Shown here in pieces: positions 7,171 to 14,264 of a stretch of 17,016 nt of DNA. Source of the DNA: an archaeon (GTDB taxonomy: Archaea > Asgardarchaeota > Hermodarchaeia > Hermodarchaeales > Hermodarchaeaceae); contig JABXGS010000252.1 in assembly GCA_016550425.1 (NCBI GenBank), positions 1 to 17,016 of the forward strand, written 5' to 3'. The notes under the pieces were generated by a model. The model saw only the letters and a program-made list of their open reading frames with translations. It was not told the DNA's origin and did not search any database. Positions within the stretch are counted from its first letter, which is position 1; the number at the start of each line of letters is the position of its first letter. A program made the translations under genes and the position numbers.

Positions 7171-7182
7171 CACCAATTGGTG
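7171..7182. promoter_or_regulatory. Palindrome at the predicted start site of the HTH fusion gene
   Basis: CACCAATTGGTG is a perfect 12-bp palindrome overlapping the predicted transcription start and the GGTGG ribosome-binding site. A 12-bp palindrome is expected a few times by chance in a window this long, so only the position makes it worth noting. Confidence 0.3.
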
Positions 7183-7194
7183 ATTGGGGGTGAT

Positions 7195-7205
7195 GTAAAA
7201 TATAA
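7195..7205 (-). promoter_or_regulatory. TATA box for the HTH fusion gene
   Basis: On the minus strand this reads TTATATTTTAC. A start about 25-27 bases downstream falls near 7175, giving a leader of about 14 bases to the ATG at 7161. This supports the short start and an independent promoter after the membrane protein gene. Confidence 0.5.
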
Positions 7206-7212
7206 GGGTTTT

Positions 7213-7244
7213 CGTGAATAATAAACCTAAATTACGTGAATAAT
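7213..7244. repeat. Two perfect 10-bp direct repeats upstream of the TATA box
   Basis: CGTGAATAAT occurs at 7213-7222 and again at 7235-7244, 22 bp apart start to start, about two helical turns. They lie directly upstream of the minus-strand TATA box of the HTH fusion gene, and the far copy reaches the end of the preceding gene (stop at 7247). Binding sites for the fusion protein itself or for an activator are plausible. Confidence 0.45.
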
Positions 7245-7246
7245 CG

Positions 7247-7972
7247 TCATTGGTTTCTCTTAACTTCCCGGGCAATTCGGAGCTCACGCACGAAGCGATA
7301 TAATTCCCCTATTTTTCGGAAGTAAATTAAAACGTAAAAGATCGCAAACATGATGATAATTAGCATAGGAGCATAAATGCCTGAGAAGTTGAAGAACCAG
7401 GTAATTGCGAGGAGAATGAAGAGTATCCCGAAAACCCAAATGATAGGAACGCCAAAGACCCATTTCCGTCGGCTGGGAGTGGTTCGCAGATAACTGCGGT
7501 ATTCTATTTTCAATCCCAGCCCGCCCGGTGAGTAACGGTACAGACCTTCGAACTTCACCCGGGCAATACAGCCACCAAAGAATCGTCCGAGAGGGTAGGA
7601 TCCATAGGCAACGAAGATGCTGATTACACCGAGTACGAAATTGAGAGCAAGAAAAACAATCAATGAAGGCAGGATAATGAACTGAGCGAGTGTTGTTTCA
7701 AAGTATGCCAGAACCCACAGATACCCAAGGAATGAGAAGAAGAATAAAAGAAAATAGAGTGCTAATCCTTTTCCGACACTGATGACGATATCCTGTTTGA
7801 ATAAGCGGTTTCGAATCACTGTAGTTCGCTCTATTATTTCATCGTCTAGCTCGATTGAGTTCTTTCGCTTGATTTGACCAACGATGCGCCAGAAGTCTCT
7901 ACGAACCTTTGAGGTGTCACCTTCTTGGTCGAGGCGCTGCTCAATCTTTTGCAGTTCGGTTAGAATTTCCAT
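7247..7972 (-). CDS. Four-TM membrane protein of unknown function
   Basis: This 241-residue protein is not recognised. A charged helical N-terminus (1-60, probably cytosolic) precedes two TM helices (about 66-91 and 96-122), a conserved-looking soluble loop (125-170) and two more TM helices (about 170-197 and 199-218), ending in a basic tail. The loop has the pattern G-G-C-I-A-R-V-K-F-E-G-L-Y-R-Y, then K-I-E-Y-R-S-Y-L-R, then R-R-K-W-V-F. I have an impression of similar K-I-x-Y-x-x-Y-L loops in archaeal multi-pass families but cannot name one, and there is no HExxH. It starts at ATG 7970-7972 with only a distant AAGGAA as ribosome-binding site. It precedes the HTH/papain-like fusion on the same strand by 85 bases, with a separate promoter between them. 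Confidence 0.7.
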   Translation of the reverse strand: MEILTELQKIEQRLDQEGDTSKVRRDFWRIVGQIKRKNSIELDDEIIERTTVIRNRLFKQDIVISVGKGLALYFLLFFFSFLGYLWVLAYFETTLAQFIILPSLIVFLALNFVLGVISIFVAYGSYPLGRFFGGCIARVKFEGLYRYSPGGLGLKIEYRSYLRTTPSRRKWVFGVPIIWVFGILFILLAITWFFNFSGIYAPMLIIIMFAIFYVLIYFRKIGELYRFVRELRIAREVKRNQ

Positions 7973-8112
7973 GGTTTCTCAGTTCCTTTTTCCAAGTTCA
8001 GAACACACACCACGGTTAGATGTTGTGAAGGATTCTCCTGTAAAAACGCTACAAGAGGATATTTATGTTAACAAAGGGTAGTAATCCATTATCATAAATT
8101 TGGGGTGTAGAT

Positions 8113-8778
8113 GTGAGTGCAACGGAATTCTTCGCGATTATCGCGGCATATAACTCAGTTTACCTAATCGCTACAATTCTTACAATCATTCTTGGAATCG
8201 TTGCCGTCATCTTTGCGATTAGAAAAACGGCTTATTCAGACCAACTCATCTCATTGACATTAGCATTTCTTTGGCTTTGGGTTGGAATTGTATTTGGCTT
8301 TATCACGTTTGGCGCTTGGACTCCTATTATATTGGGAGTACCCATTCCTGGTTTCGGATATTTCTTTGGGCTAACCTTTACAATTCAAGGTCTTCTCTTC
8401 CTGTATTTCGGTGTATACCGGAAATCCCTGTCCTTTCAATTTCAACAAAATCTCCACGGATTTCTCGGCTTGATTCTCATCATCTATGCCATCGTAATTT
8501 ATGGGCTCATAGGATTCGTAACTGGTCATCCTTTCCCCTTCTATCCTCTCTTTGGCACCTCACCATGTCCGGTTTCCATCTTCACTATTGGTCTATTCTT
8601 GTGGGCTGACGAACGAATCTCCCCAGTAGTACTTATCATTCCCCTCGTTCACGGACTCATCGCAATCGTTCCGATAATTGGCTTTGGCATCTATGCTGAC
8701 ATTCTGCTATTCCTCTCTGGACTCATCACAATCTTCATTCTCTATCGACACTGGAAATGGGAACAGACCACTGAATGA
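8113..8778 (+). CDS. DUF6064-family membrane protein
   Basis: This 221-residue, very hydrophobic protein has about seven TM helices. The family signature is visible: the FFAIIAAYNSVYL start; L-W-L-W-V-G-I-V near 54-61 followed by a short aromatic segment; the Q-G-L-L-F segment near 93-97; and the strongly conserved loop G-H-P-F-P-F-Y-P-L-F-G-T-S-P-C-P-V-S-I-F-T near 137-157. Function is unknown for the family; it is a membrane protein with a conserved proline/cysteine-rich loop. The start is a GTG with GGGGTG (8102-8107) five bases upstream; the ATG at 8111 is out of frame. A weak AT-rich TATA candidate lies near 8059-8067. It is divergent from the four-TM gene and 91 bases ahead of the secreted beta-helix gene on the same strand. 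Confidence 0.85.
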   Translation: MSATEFFAIIAAYNSVYLIATILTIILGIVAVIFAIRKTAYSDQLISLTLAFLWLWVGIVFGFITFGAWTPIILGVPIPGFGYFFGLTFTIQGLLFLYFGVYRKSLSFQFQQNLHGFLGLILIIYAIVIYGLIGFVTGHPFPFYPLFGTSPCPVSIFTIGLFLWADERISPVVLIIPLVHGLIAIVPIIGFGIYADILLFLSGLITIFILYRHWKWEQTTE

Positions 8779-8869
8779 TCTGTCGACTAATTTGCCTTTC
8801 ATTACCGAATCCGTAAATCTTAAACTACGCAGTGAACGCGTTCCTCATCATCCTTCCCTGGTGGACAAC

Positions 8870-10396
8870 GTGTCAAAGAGGCCCCACATTCTATCGCTAG
8901 TCCTATTCTTAGCATTCCTTGTAGCCTTAGCACCGATAAGCTTCTTCCAAGGGACCGCTTCTACCACGGCAATGAAAATACGCATTTCCTCTGAATACAC
9001 TAACCGATCACCACTGCAACATAATCCCCCAGCACAAGAAAGCCGAACAGAATCACCTCTTCCATCCACGCTTCCACAATATCTGACCATGGACTATACA
9101 CCTCACAGCGCAATGGTGATTTCCAGTGATGCTGATTTTCCATTGCTAGGTTGGAATGGTACTGGAACACCAGACGATCCGTATTCCATCTCAAACCTCC
9201 ATATCATAAACAACCAAACCATTGGCATTCTCATACAACATACTCGTGCCCATTTTGTAGTGAATAACTGCCTGATTACTGGTGCTCAGGTTGGGATAAA
9301 ACATCACGGCATCTATTTCCTAAATGTCTCCAATGGTGTGATTGCTGATTCAATCTTCCAATATACTTGGACAGCAATCCTGCTTAATCAATCTCATTCC
9401 AACCACATTCTCCGCAACTGGTGCACTGATGCAAGAAATAGCCTCCAACTCCTCTCAGCAAACGATAATCATGTTCGCAATAATTCACTTGTGTACAACT
9501 CCTTAGGCTTAGATTTGGATGAAGGGAGTAACAATCAGTTCTGGTGGAATGTCTTTTCAGGTAATCGACTGAATGCCTTTGATAATGGGGGACCTAATAT
9601 CTTCGAGTATAATTATTGGTCCACCTACTTATACGGTGATGCCAATGATGATGGGATTGGGGATATCGAATTCCAACTTTCAGGAACAGCTCAGACTTTT
9701 GATAATCACCCCTTGATGTGGCTTCCAGAGGGGCATCCCGTAGTTTGGCACGACTCGCTAGAGACCTCCTATGTTGTTGAAGCTGGATGGTATTTCACGT
9801 TACTTTTCGAAGCTGCAAGTGCTCCTCCTGGCAATCTCCAATGGTTAGTCAACGATTCATATCACTTTGAAGTGACTGATGGGCTCCTCGAAAGCCGCAT
9901 GGGTCTATATGGAGATCGTTATGTTTTGAACATCACTGCTCTCGATACCCTGGGTTATTCGGTCCACACGCTACTCTTTCTCACTGTCTGGGACACAAGA
10001 GCTCCTGAATGGATTGATCCGCCAGAATATCTCATGCTATGGGCGTACGATGAACCAGTTTCGATTTACTTCAACGCAACTGACCCCTCCGGTATTGACA
10101 CCTACTATCTGGAAGACACTGAGACCTTCTCTATTAACGAATCTGGCTATCTAACTAATCGCACATCACTTGTCCTTAATTCCGTTTACGACATCTGGGT
10201 CAATGTAAATGACACATGGGGTCACACCACAAGTCTTGGTGTAACTCTTATTGCTATCATACCCCTACCACCCCGGTTACCTGAAATCTATTATCAAATC
10301 ACTTGGGTTGTCATTTTTCTGACAATTCTGCTGCTTGTTGGATTCACATGGCATTTTCTGAAGTGGAAACATTACCGAACTGATATCTACCATTAA
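8870..10396 (+). CDS. Secreted right-handed beta-helix (NosD-like) protein with Ig-like domains and C-terminal TM
   Basis: From the GTG at 8870 the protein has 508 residues. A signal peptide (about 1-35; S-K-R-P then a 20-residue hydrophobic stretch) leads to a Ser/Pro-rich linker (about 45-72). A parallel beta-helix of the NosD/CASH type (about 80-285) follows, opening with G-T-G-T-P-D-D-P-Y and rich in N-x-x-x-x-N turns, closing with N-Y-W-S...G-D-A-N-D-D-G-I-G-D. Two Ig/cadherin-like domains (about 292-375 and 376-462) and a TM anchor (about 476-495) complete it. The second Ig domain has the same E-D-T-x-T-F-x-I and G-Y-L-T-N motif as the surface protein at the left edge. Such proteins bind or process surface polysaccharide. 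GGTGG sits five bases before this GTG; the frame extends back to 8678 but overlaps the previous gene and would hide the signal peptide. Confidence 0.85.
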   Translation: MSKRPHILSLVLFLAFLVALAPISFFQGTASTTAMKIRISSEYTNRSPLQHNPPAQESRTESPLPSTLPQYLTMDYTPHSAMVISSDADFPLLGWNGTGTPDDPYSISNLHIINNQTIGILIQHTRAHFVVNNCLITGAQVGIKHHGIYFLNVSNGVIADSIFQYTWTAILLNQSHSNHILRNWCTDARNSLQLLSANDNHVRNNSLVYNSLGLDLDEGSNNQFWWNVFSGNRLNAFDNGGPNIFEYNYWSTYLYGDANDDGIGDIEFQLSGTAQTFDNHPLMWLPEGHPVVWHDSLETSYVVEAGWYFTLLFEAASAPPGNLQWLVNDSYHFEVTDGLLESRMGLYGDRYVLNITALDTLGYSVHTLLFLTVWDTRAPEWIDPPEYLMLWAYDEPVSIYFNATDPSGIDTYYLEDTETFSINESGYLTNRTSLVLNSVYDIWVNVNDTWGHTTSLGVTLIAIIPLPPRLPEIYYQITWVVIFLTILLLVGFTWHFLKWKHYRTDIYH

Positions 10397-10420
10397 GTCG
10401 GCAAAGGAAAAGAAAGAGGG

Positions 10421-10457
10421 GAGACAACTGCCTAGGTGCGAACCCAGTCAATTGTCT
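10421..10457. terminator. Imperfect hairpin between convergent genes
   Basis: AGACAA (10422-10427) pairs with TTGTCT (10452-10457), with partial inner pairing. On the minus strand it is followed by a pyrimidine-rich tract, so it can end the BT1-like transporter transcript; on the + strand it follows the beta-helix gene by 25 bases. Confidence 0.4.
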
Positions 10458-10464
10458 TACATGG

Positions 10465-11709
10465 TTATTTTGCTGGTTCTTCCTCACTTGGCTTCTTTAT
10501 GAGATACCATCCGACGACCAATGCAAGGATGAAGAAGAGAATGGTGATTTGTAAACCAAGTATGTAGTTACCACCAAACACATAGATTGCCATGAAGGCG
10601 ATGATGATGGCACCAAGCCCTAGTTGTCCAATATTGGATAGGCTGTTGTAGAGATTCATCATTGTACCCCCAAGGATGCTGGGGGAATTGTCCATTCCAA
10701 TTCGCATGTATGTTGCTTCATAACCACCGTTGGCCATGCCGACAAGGAAGAAGAAGCCTGCTGTGATTGTCCAAGTAAGTAAGTAGGGGGCAGCAATAAG
10801 AGCTGAAATTACTGCAATGATGTAAAGGATTGTTGCTACTGGTAACATCGTTCGAAGTGAAACCTTATCACCTAAGACTCCGATGATAATCGCTCCAAGG
10901 AACCATCCAATCGCGAAGATCATGAAGATGATTCCGACAGTGATGAGATCGAATCCAAGGCCTTCTTCTAGAAGCGTTTGAAGAATTGGAACAATGGCGA
11001 TTGCTATTCCAGCCAGAATTTGGAAGAGTAGGCAAATTTGGACTTTTCTCATTGAAAAGACATTTTTGTACGTTGAGAAGGGTACGGCAGAGAAGTCTGG
11101 AGGAAGTGGGTTTTCTTTGATAACTAGTGTTAAGAAGGTGAAGACTGCGAGGAGTATTCCGGGAATGAGAAAGACGAGAGTCCAGAGATCGGCAAATGAG
11201 AGTAATCCCATACCGACCGCAGCAAGACCTAGTCCAAGGCCTCGAAAGCCCCAGGATATGCCTTGTATACTTCCTCGTCTACGTGGAGGTGTAACATCTA
11301 CAGCCATGGCATCGATAACTGCATCGCTCATAGCGGCTCCAGTCGATGCTAAGAGACCAACTACGACCAGAAGAGGTCCAAAGCCAAATGATCCGCCAAC
11401 GAAAGGAATACTTAGCCATCCAATGAGCCCAAATGCTGCGGCAATGAAGATATAGGGTTTCCGACGACCCCAGCTTCTCAAGGGTACATTATCTGACAGA
11501 ATCCCAAAGATGATTTTCAGATACCATGGAAGCAAAATTATGGATTGCCAGAGGATACTATCGAAATCACTGAGTCCAAGATACCGTAAATAACTGGGAA
11601 GAAAAACTAGTGCACCGAAGGCAACACCCTGGGCGAGGTAGAAGAGTCCCACCCAGCCAAGGTTGCTGTTTCGCCAGACGGCTTCATAATCAGGTTCTTT
11701 GAGGGACAT
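10465..11709 (-). CDS. MFS transporter, folate-biopterin transporter (BT1)-like
   Basis: This 414-residue protein has about 12 TM helices. The motif-A region LPWYLKIIFGILSDNVPLRS followed by WGRRKPYI (60-87) is the form seen in the BT1/FBT and AmpG-like branches of the major facilitator superfamily. The segment D-A-V-I-D-A-M-A-V-D (about 128-137) followed by R-R-R-G is also typical of that branch. It would move a solute across the cytoplasmic membrane, probably driven by an ion gradient; folate or pterin is a family-level guess only. The ATG at 11707-11709 has no ribosome-binding site, and a TATA box at 11737-11744 predicts a start site within a few bases of the ATG, so translation is probably leaderless. 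A terminator separates it from the large gene upstream. Confidence 0.85.
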   Translation of the reverse strand: MSLKEPDYEAVWRNSNLGWVGLFYLAQGVAFGALVFLPSYLRYLGLSDFDSILWQSIILLPWYLKIIFGILSDNVPLRSWGRRKPYIFIAAAFGLIGWLSIPFVGGSFGFGPLLVVVGLLASTGAAMSDAVIDAMAVDVTPPRRRGSIQGISWGFRGLGLGLAAVGMGLLSFADLWTLVFLIPGILLAVFTFLTLVIKENPLPPDFSAVPFSTYKNVFSMRKVQICLLFQILAGIAIAIVPILQTLLEEGLGFDLITVGIIFMIFAIGWFLGAIIIGVLGDKVSLRTMLPVATILYIIAVISALIAAPYLLTWTITAGFFFLVGMANGGYEATYMRIGMDNSPSILGGTMMNLYNSLSNIGQLGLGAIIIAFMAIYVFGGNYILGLQITILFFILALVVGWYLIKKPSEEEPAK

Positions 11710-11736
11710 ATCTTACATTTTTCATGATAGGAGGCT

Positions 11737-11744
11737 TATATAAT
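11737..11744 (-). promoter_or_regulatory. TATA box for the BT1-like transporter (near-leaderless)
   Basis: TATATAAT as written on the + strand; the minus strand reads ATTATATAAG. A start 25-27 bases downstream falls near 11714, about five bases before the ATG at 11709. Confidence 0.55.
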
Positions 11745-11764
11745 TACAAGCTTGAAGAAATATC

Positions 11765-11807
11765 AAAAAAAGAGATAGAGGGGGCGGGTTTAGTTGGTTC
11801 GCCCCCC
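11765..11807 (-). terminator. Intrinsic-type terminator of the large surface protein gene
   Basis: The 7-bp GC-only stem GGGGGCG (11780-11786) / CGCCCCC (11800-11806) is followed on the minus strand by an 8-base spacer and a T7 run (complement of 11765-11771). It starts about 29 bases after the stop of the minus-strand gene ending at 11836, and it isolates the downstream transporter. Confidence 0.7.
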
Positions 11808-11835
11808 AATAGTTTTGATGTGATGAGCTTGGTAA

Positions 11836-14067
11836 TTAGCTTCGTCGTTTCCAGACAATATAGCCAATGAGTAGTCCGATCGCAAGCATTACAACGCCAA
11901 CAGCAATCAATGCACCAATCATCAATGGGGAGATTAGGGGTTGGGCTGGGCCGATGATGAGAGAATAGGTTCCATCACCGACAATTGCTAGACTTATCCG
12001 CCCAGAGTGTCGTGCTGTGAAGGTTCCGGTGAATGTCATGCTGAAGGGGAATGATGCTCCTGCTCCAATGATGCTATCGAATAATGATCCGATGATAAAT
12101 GGATTTTCACCAATGACATTAGTGAAGTAACCATAAGCATAATTGGCATCAGGATGCAGCTCTAAGGTAACAGCGTATGTATTTCCAGCTGCGACATCAA
12201 AGGTGTAACACTTGAAGTCCTCTGGGGTTAGGTTTTCTGAAACTACCGTACCAAATAGGTAGAATTCAGGAGGCGTAATAGTGACGTTGACAACACCTTG
12301 TGTCATGTCTCCGCCAACCATGCCTGGTCCCCAAACCCATAAGTAATTGACAATATCGCGAACTGAAACGTAGTTGAGTGTAGCAGTGTCATTAGTGTTA
12401 ATTGATTGACCGGTTCCAGTATTGGGATCAGCATATCCAAGTGGTGGTCCAAAAAAGCTAATGTACTGCCAGTCACGGAAGCTCTCAGGTTGCAAGTAGT
12501 CTTCGATTCCAATAACACCACTGGTGTTATATTGAGTAGCAAGCGCGCTAACAGTGTATACGCCTCCGCTCGCTTGAGGAAGTGCAAAGCAATGGTAGAA
12601 GGGTCCAACAGTACTATTGAAGTCAAAGGTTAATCCTGCTTCGGTAAGTTCAGGGAAGGGTGTGAGGTCGATGTTGGCTGTGATATTAAAGGTCTCGGTT
12701 GTGATAGCGCTAATCGGACTTGCAAGTACGTACATGTAGAAGGTATTGAAGCGGCTATAAGTTCCTGCGAAAGGCGGAACAGCACTCACTATGGTTCCGT
12801 TTACAGACATGGTATAGGTACCTGTTGCCATCCATTGTTCCATGTAAGAACTTCCAAGCACAGAACTAGATGGGTAGCCCATACTTTGTGCCGTGGCGTA
12901 TCCATGTTCAAGAGTATCGTGGAGAGTGTAAGAACTTGACATATCCTGATAAATTTCGAAGAGTGGACCAGTGAAACCAAAGCTCCACGCGTCAAAGGTC
13001 ATCACAGACCAGTTCATTCCTTGGTGATTGGAGAAGTATGCATCAAAATAATGACCTTCTGGAATGGTAACTCGGACGAAGTTATAATACACATTCGGAG
13101 TCGTGTTGAATTGGAGTTCTAACGGAGTTCCAGGTATTAATTCAAGTGTTGGTACTGGATCGACATTCAATGTGAATGTTGTCATCGAGCTATTAAGGAA
13201 TTCAATAGGATTACTTAATCCGACAACATAATACACTCCACCTTCAAGAACTATTTGTTCTTTGGCTGGTCCCCATGTGGTACTGTTAACACTTGGTCCT
13301 GCAGGAACATCGTAGGTTGGGCTCCAAAGATTATAGGGCATCATTTGGCCGTACGTGAGGTCAATGAGCATCATCTCATCAAGAGAATCAAAGAATGCGT
13401 CTCCACCCCAACCTGCTGTTGTACTCCAATTCAGGCTACCAAATGCTGTGAAGTTATAGAAGTCATTCGCTGGAAGATGCAGTCGGAAACCTGTCCAAGT
13501 ATCATCCGTTGTCCATTCGAGGGTCGTATTCTCTCCCATTGGCATTGCATCGGGTAAGGTGCTGAATACTAATTTTTGGTCAACAACTAATTCTCCTGTG
13601 ACCTGGTCACCAGCAGAATAGTCGTCAATTTCGAAGTCGATTCGGATATAGCCAGGTTCCACACAAATCATGTCAAATTCTACATAATCTGTGTCATTTT
13701 CTGCTTGGTTATTAAAGTTGTATGAATCAAATTGTTGAATAGAACTGAAGGGTGTACCAAATCCTGGCCAGAACATTTGCATTGTCTGGTACCAGTCAGT
13801 CTCAACATCGAGTATTGGTGTTGCTGCGATATCTACATAGAACGATAGGTTGAACGAATAAATGCCTGGTTCAATGATTTCAACGATAAAGCTGTCTAGT
13901 GGATCTGTATCGTTAACGATGATTGATCCCATGCCGTTCACTGGGACGCTAACAGCCATCACTGTGGAAGAGAACGCATCCTCTTGGGTCAGTGGTGGAG
14001 GAATACCAAATGTAAACACTAGTAAACTGATCACTAGAAGACTCATTTTCATAATTTTATGGTTCAT
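11836..14067 (-). CDS. Large secreted, membrane-anchored protein with many N-glycosylation sequons
   Basis: From the ATG at 14065-14067 the protein has 743 residues. A signal peptide (basic N-H-K-I-M-K, then a hydrophobic stretch to about residue 22) precedes a long extracellular part of beta-strand character, and one TM helix (about 714-739) with a W-K-R-R-S tail anchors it. I count 17 N-x-S/T sequons. Several segments resemble PPC-type beta-sandwich repeats (patterns such as Y-Y-N-F-V-R-V-T-I-P-E-G-H-Y and F-K-C-Y-T-F-D-V-A-A-G-N-T-Y-A-V-T), so the ectodomain may be four to five related domains. No catalytic motif is seen; a structural envelope or S-layer-like role is possible. A TATA box at 14090-14101 places the start within a few bases of this ATG; a GTG five codons earlier (14082) would precede a usable leader. 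Confidence 0.8.
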   Translation of the reverse strand: MNHKIMKMSLLVISLLVFTFGIPPPLTQEDAFSSTVMAVSVPVNGMGSIIVNDTDPLDSFIVEIIEPGIYSFNLSFYVDIAATPILDVETDWYQTMQMFWPGFGTPFSSIQQFDSYNFNNQAENDTDYVEFDMICVEPGYIRIDFEIDDYSAGDQVTGELVVDQKLVFSTLPDAMPMGENTTLEWTTDDTWTGFRLHLPANDFYNFTAFGSLNWSTTAGWGGDAFFDSLDEMMLIDLTYGQMMPYNLWSPTYDVPAGPSVNSTTWGPAKEQIVLEGGVYYVVGLSNPIEFLNSSMTTFTLNVDPVPTLELIPGTPLELQFNTTPNVYYNFVRVTIPEGHYFDAYFSNHQGMNWSVMTFDAWSFGFTGPLFEIYQDMSSSYTLHDTLEHGYATAQSMGYPSSSVLGSSYMEQWMATGTYTMSVNGTIVSAVPPFAGTYSRFNTFYMYVLASPISAITTETFNITANIDLTPFPELTEAGLTFDFNSTVGPFYHCFALPQASGGVYTVSALATQYNTSGVIGIEDYLQPESFRDWQYISFFGPPLGYADPNTGTGQSINTNDTATLNYVSVRDIVNYLWVWGPGMVGGDMTQGVVNVTITPPEFYLFGTVVSENLTPEDFKCYTFDVAAGNTYAVTLELHPDANYAYGYFTNVIGENPFIIGSLFDSIIGAGASFPFSMTFTGTFTARHSGRISLAIVGDGTYSLIIGPAQPLISPLMIGALIAVGVVMLAIGLLIGYIVWKRRS

Positions 14068-14089
14068 TTTCTCAAATCTCACTATAGTT

Positions 14090-14101
14090 CGATTTTTTAT
14101 G
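14090..14101 (-). promoter_or_regulatory. TATA box for the large surface protein gene
   Basis: The minus strand reads GCATAAAAAATC. Its centre near 14096 predicts transcription starting near 14069, just before the ATG at 14067, so the mRNA would be leaderless or nearly so. Confidence 0.45.
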
Positions 14102-14147
14102 CAGTAGGATAGACGATTCCCGCTGGAAGATTCGAATCGCCAACTGC
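14101..14147. other. Nested inverted repeats upstream of the surface protein promoter
   Basis: GCAGT (14101-14105) pairs with ACTGC (14143-14147), and inside it CGATTC (14114-14119) pairs with GAATCG (14134-14139). An alternative palindrome, GATTCGAATC (14129-14138), competes with the inner pair. It lies upstream of the minus-strand TATA box and downstream of the zinc-ribbon gene, so it could be an operator region or RNA structure at the 3' end of that transcript. An A6 run at 14192-14197 (T6 on the minus strand) is a possible terminator for the zinc-ribbon gene. Nothing else is seen in 14083-14264. Confidence 0.3.
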
Positions 14148-14264
14148 TTACCGCTGACTAAAGAAACCAGTATAAAAATTGTATCGGTGTGAAAAAATCG
14201 CTGGCTTTTTATTGAATTCTTCAAGATGCGTAATATAGCCATTTTAAACTGGTTTTAGTGCGTT

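Noticed and set aside
7162..7287. N-terminal extension of the HTH fusion gene to a GTG at 7287
   Set aside because: It overlaps the end of the upstream gene, crosses the predicted TATA box and direct repeats, and adds 42 residues without domain character; the ATG at 7161 has its own ribosome-binding site.
8678..8869. N-terminal extension of the beta-helix protein gene into the DUF6064 gene
   Set aside because: It overlaps a well-supported gene and would bury the signal peptide; the GTG at 8870 has GGTGG five bases upstream.
10994..11455. 153-codon open frame opposite the BT1-like transporter
   Set aside because: It is antisense to a clear membrane protein gene; its basic/proline-rich composition is what the complement of hydrophobic codons gives, and no promoter is seen.
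14122..14150. tRNA-like T-loop sequence (GATTCGAATC)
   Set aside because: The flanking arms do not form a 5-bp T stem, and no acceptor or anticodon arm can be drawn on either strand.
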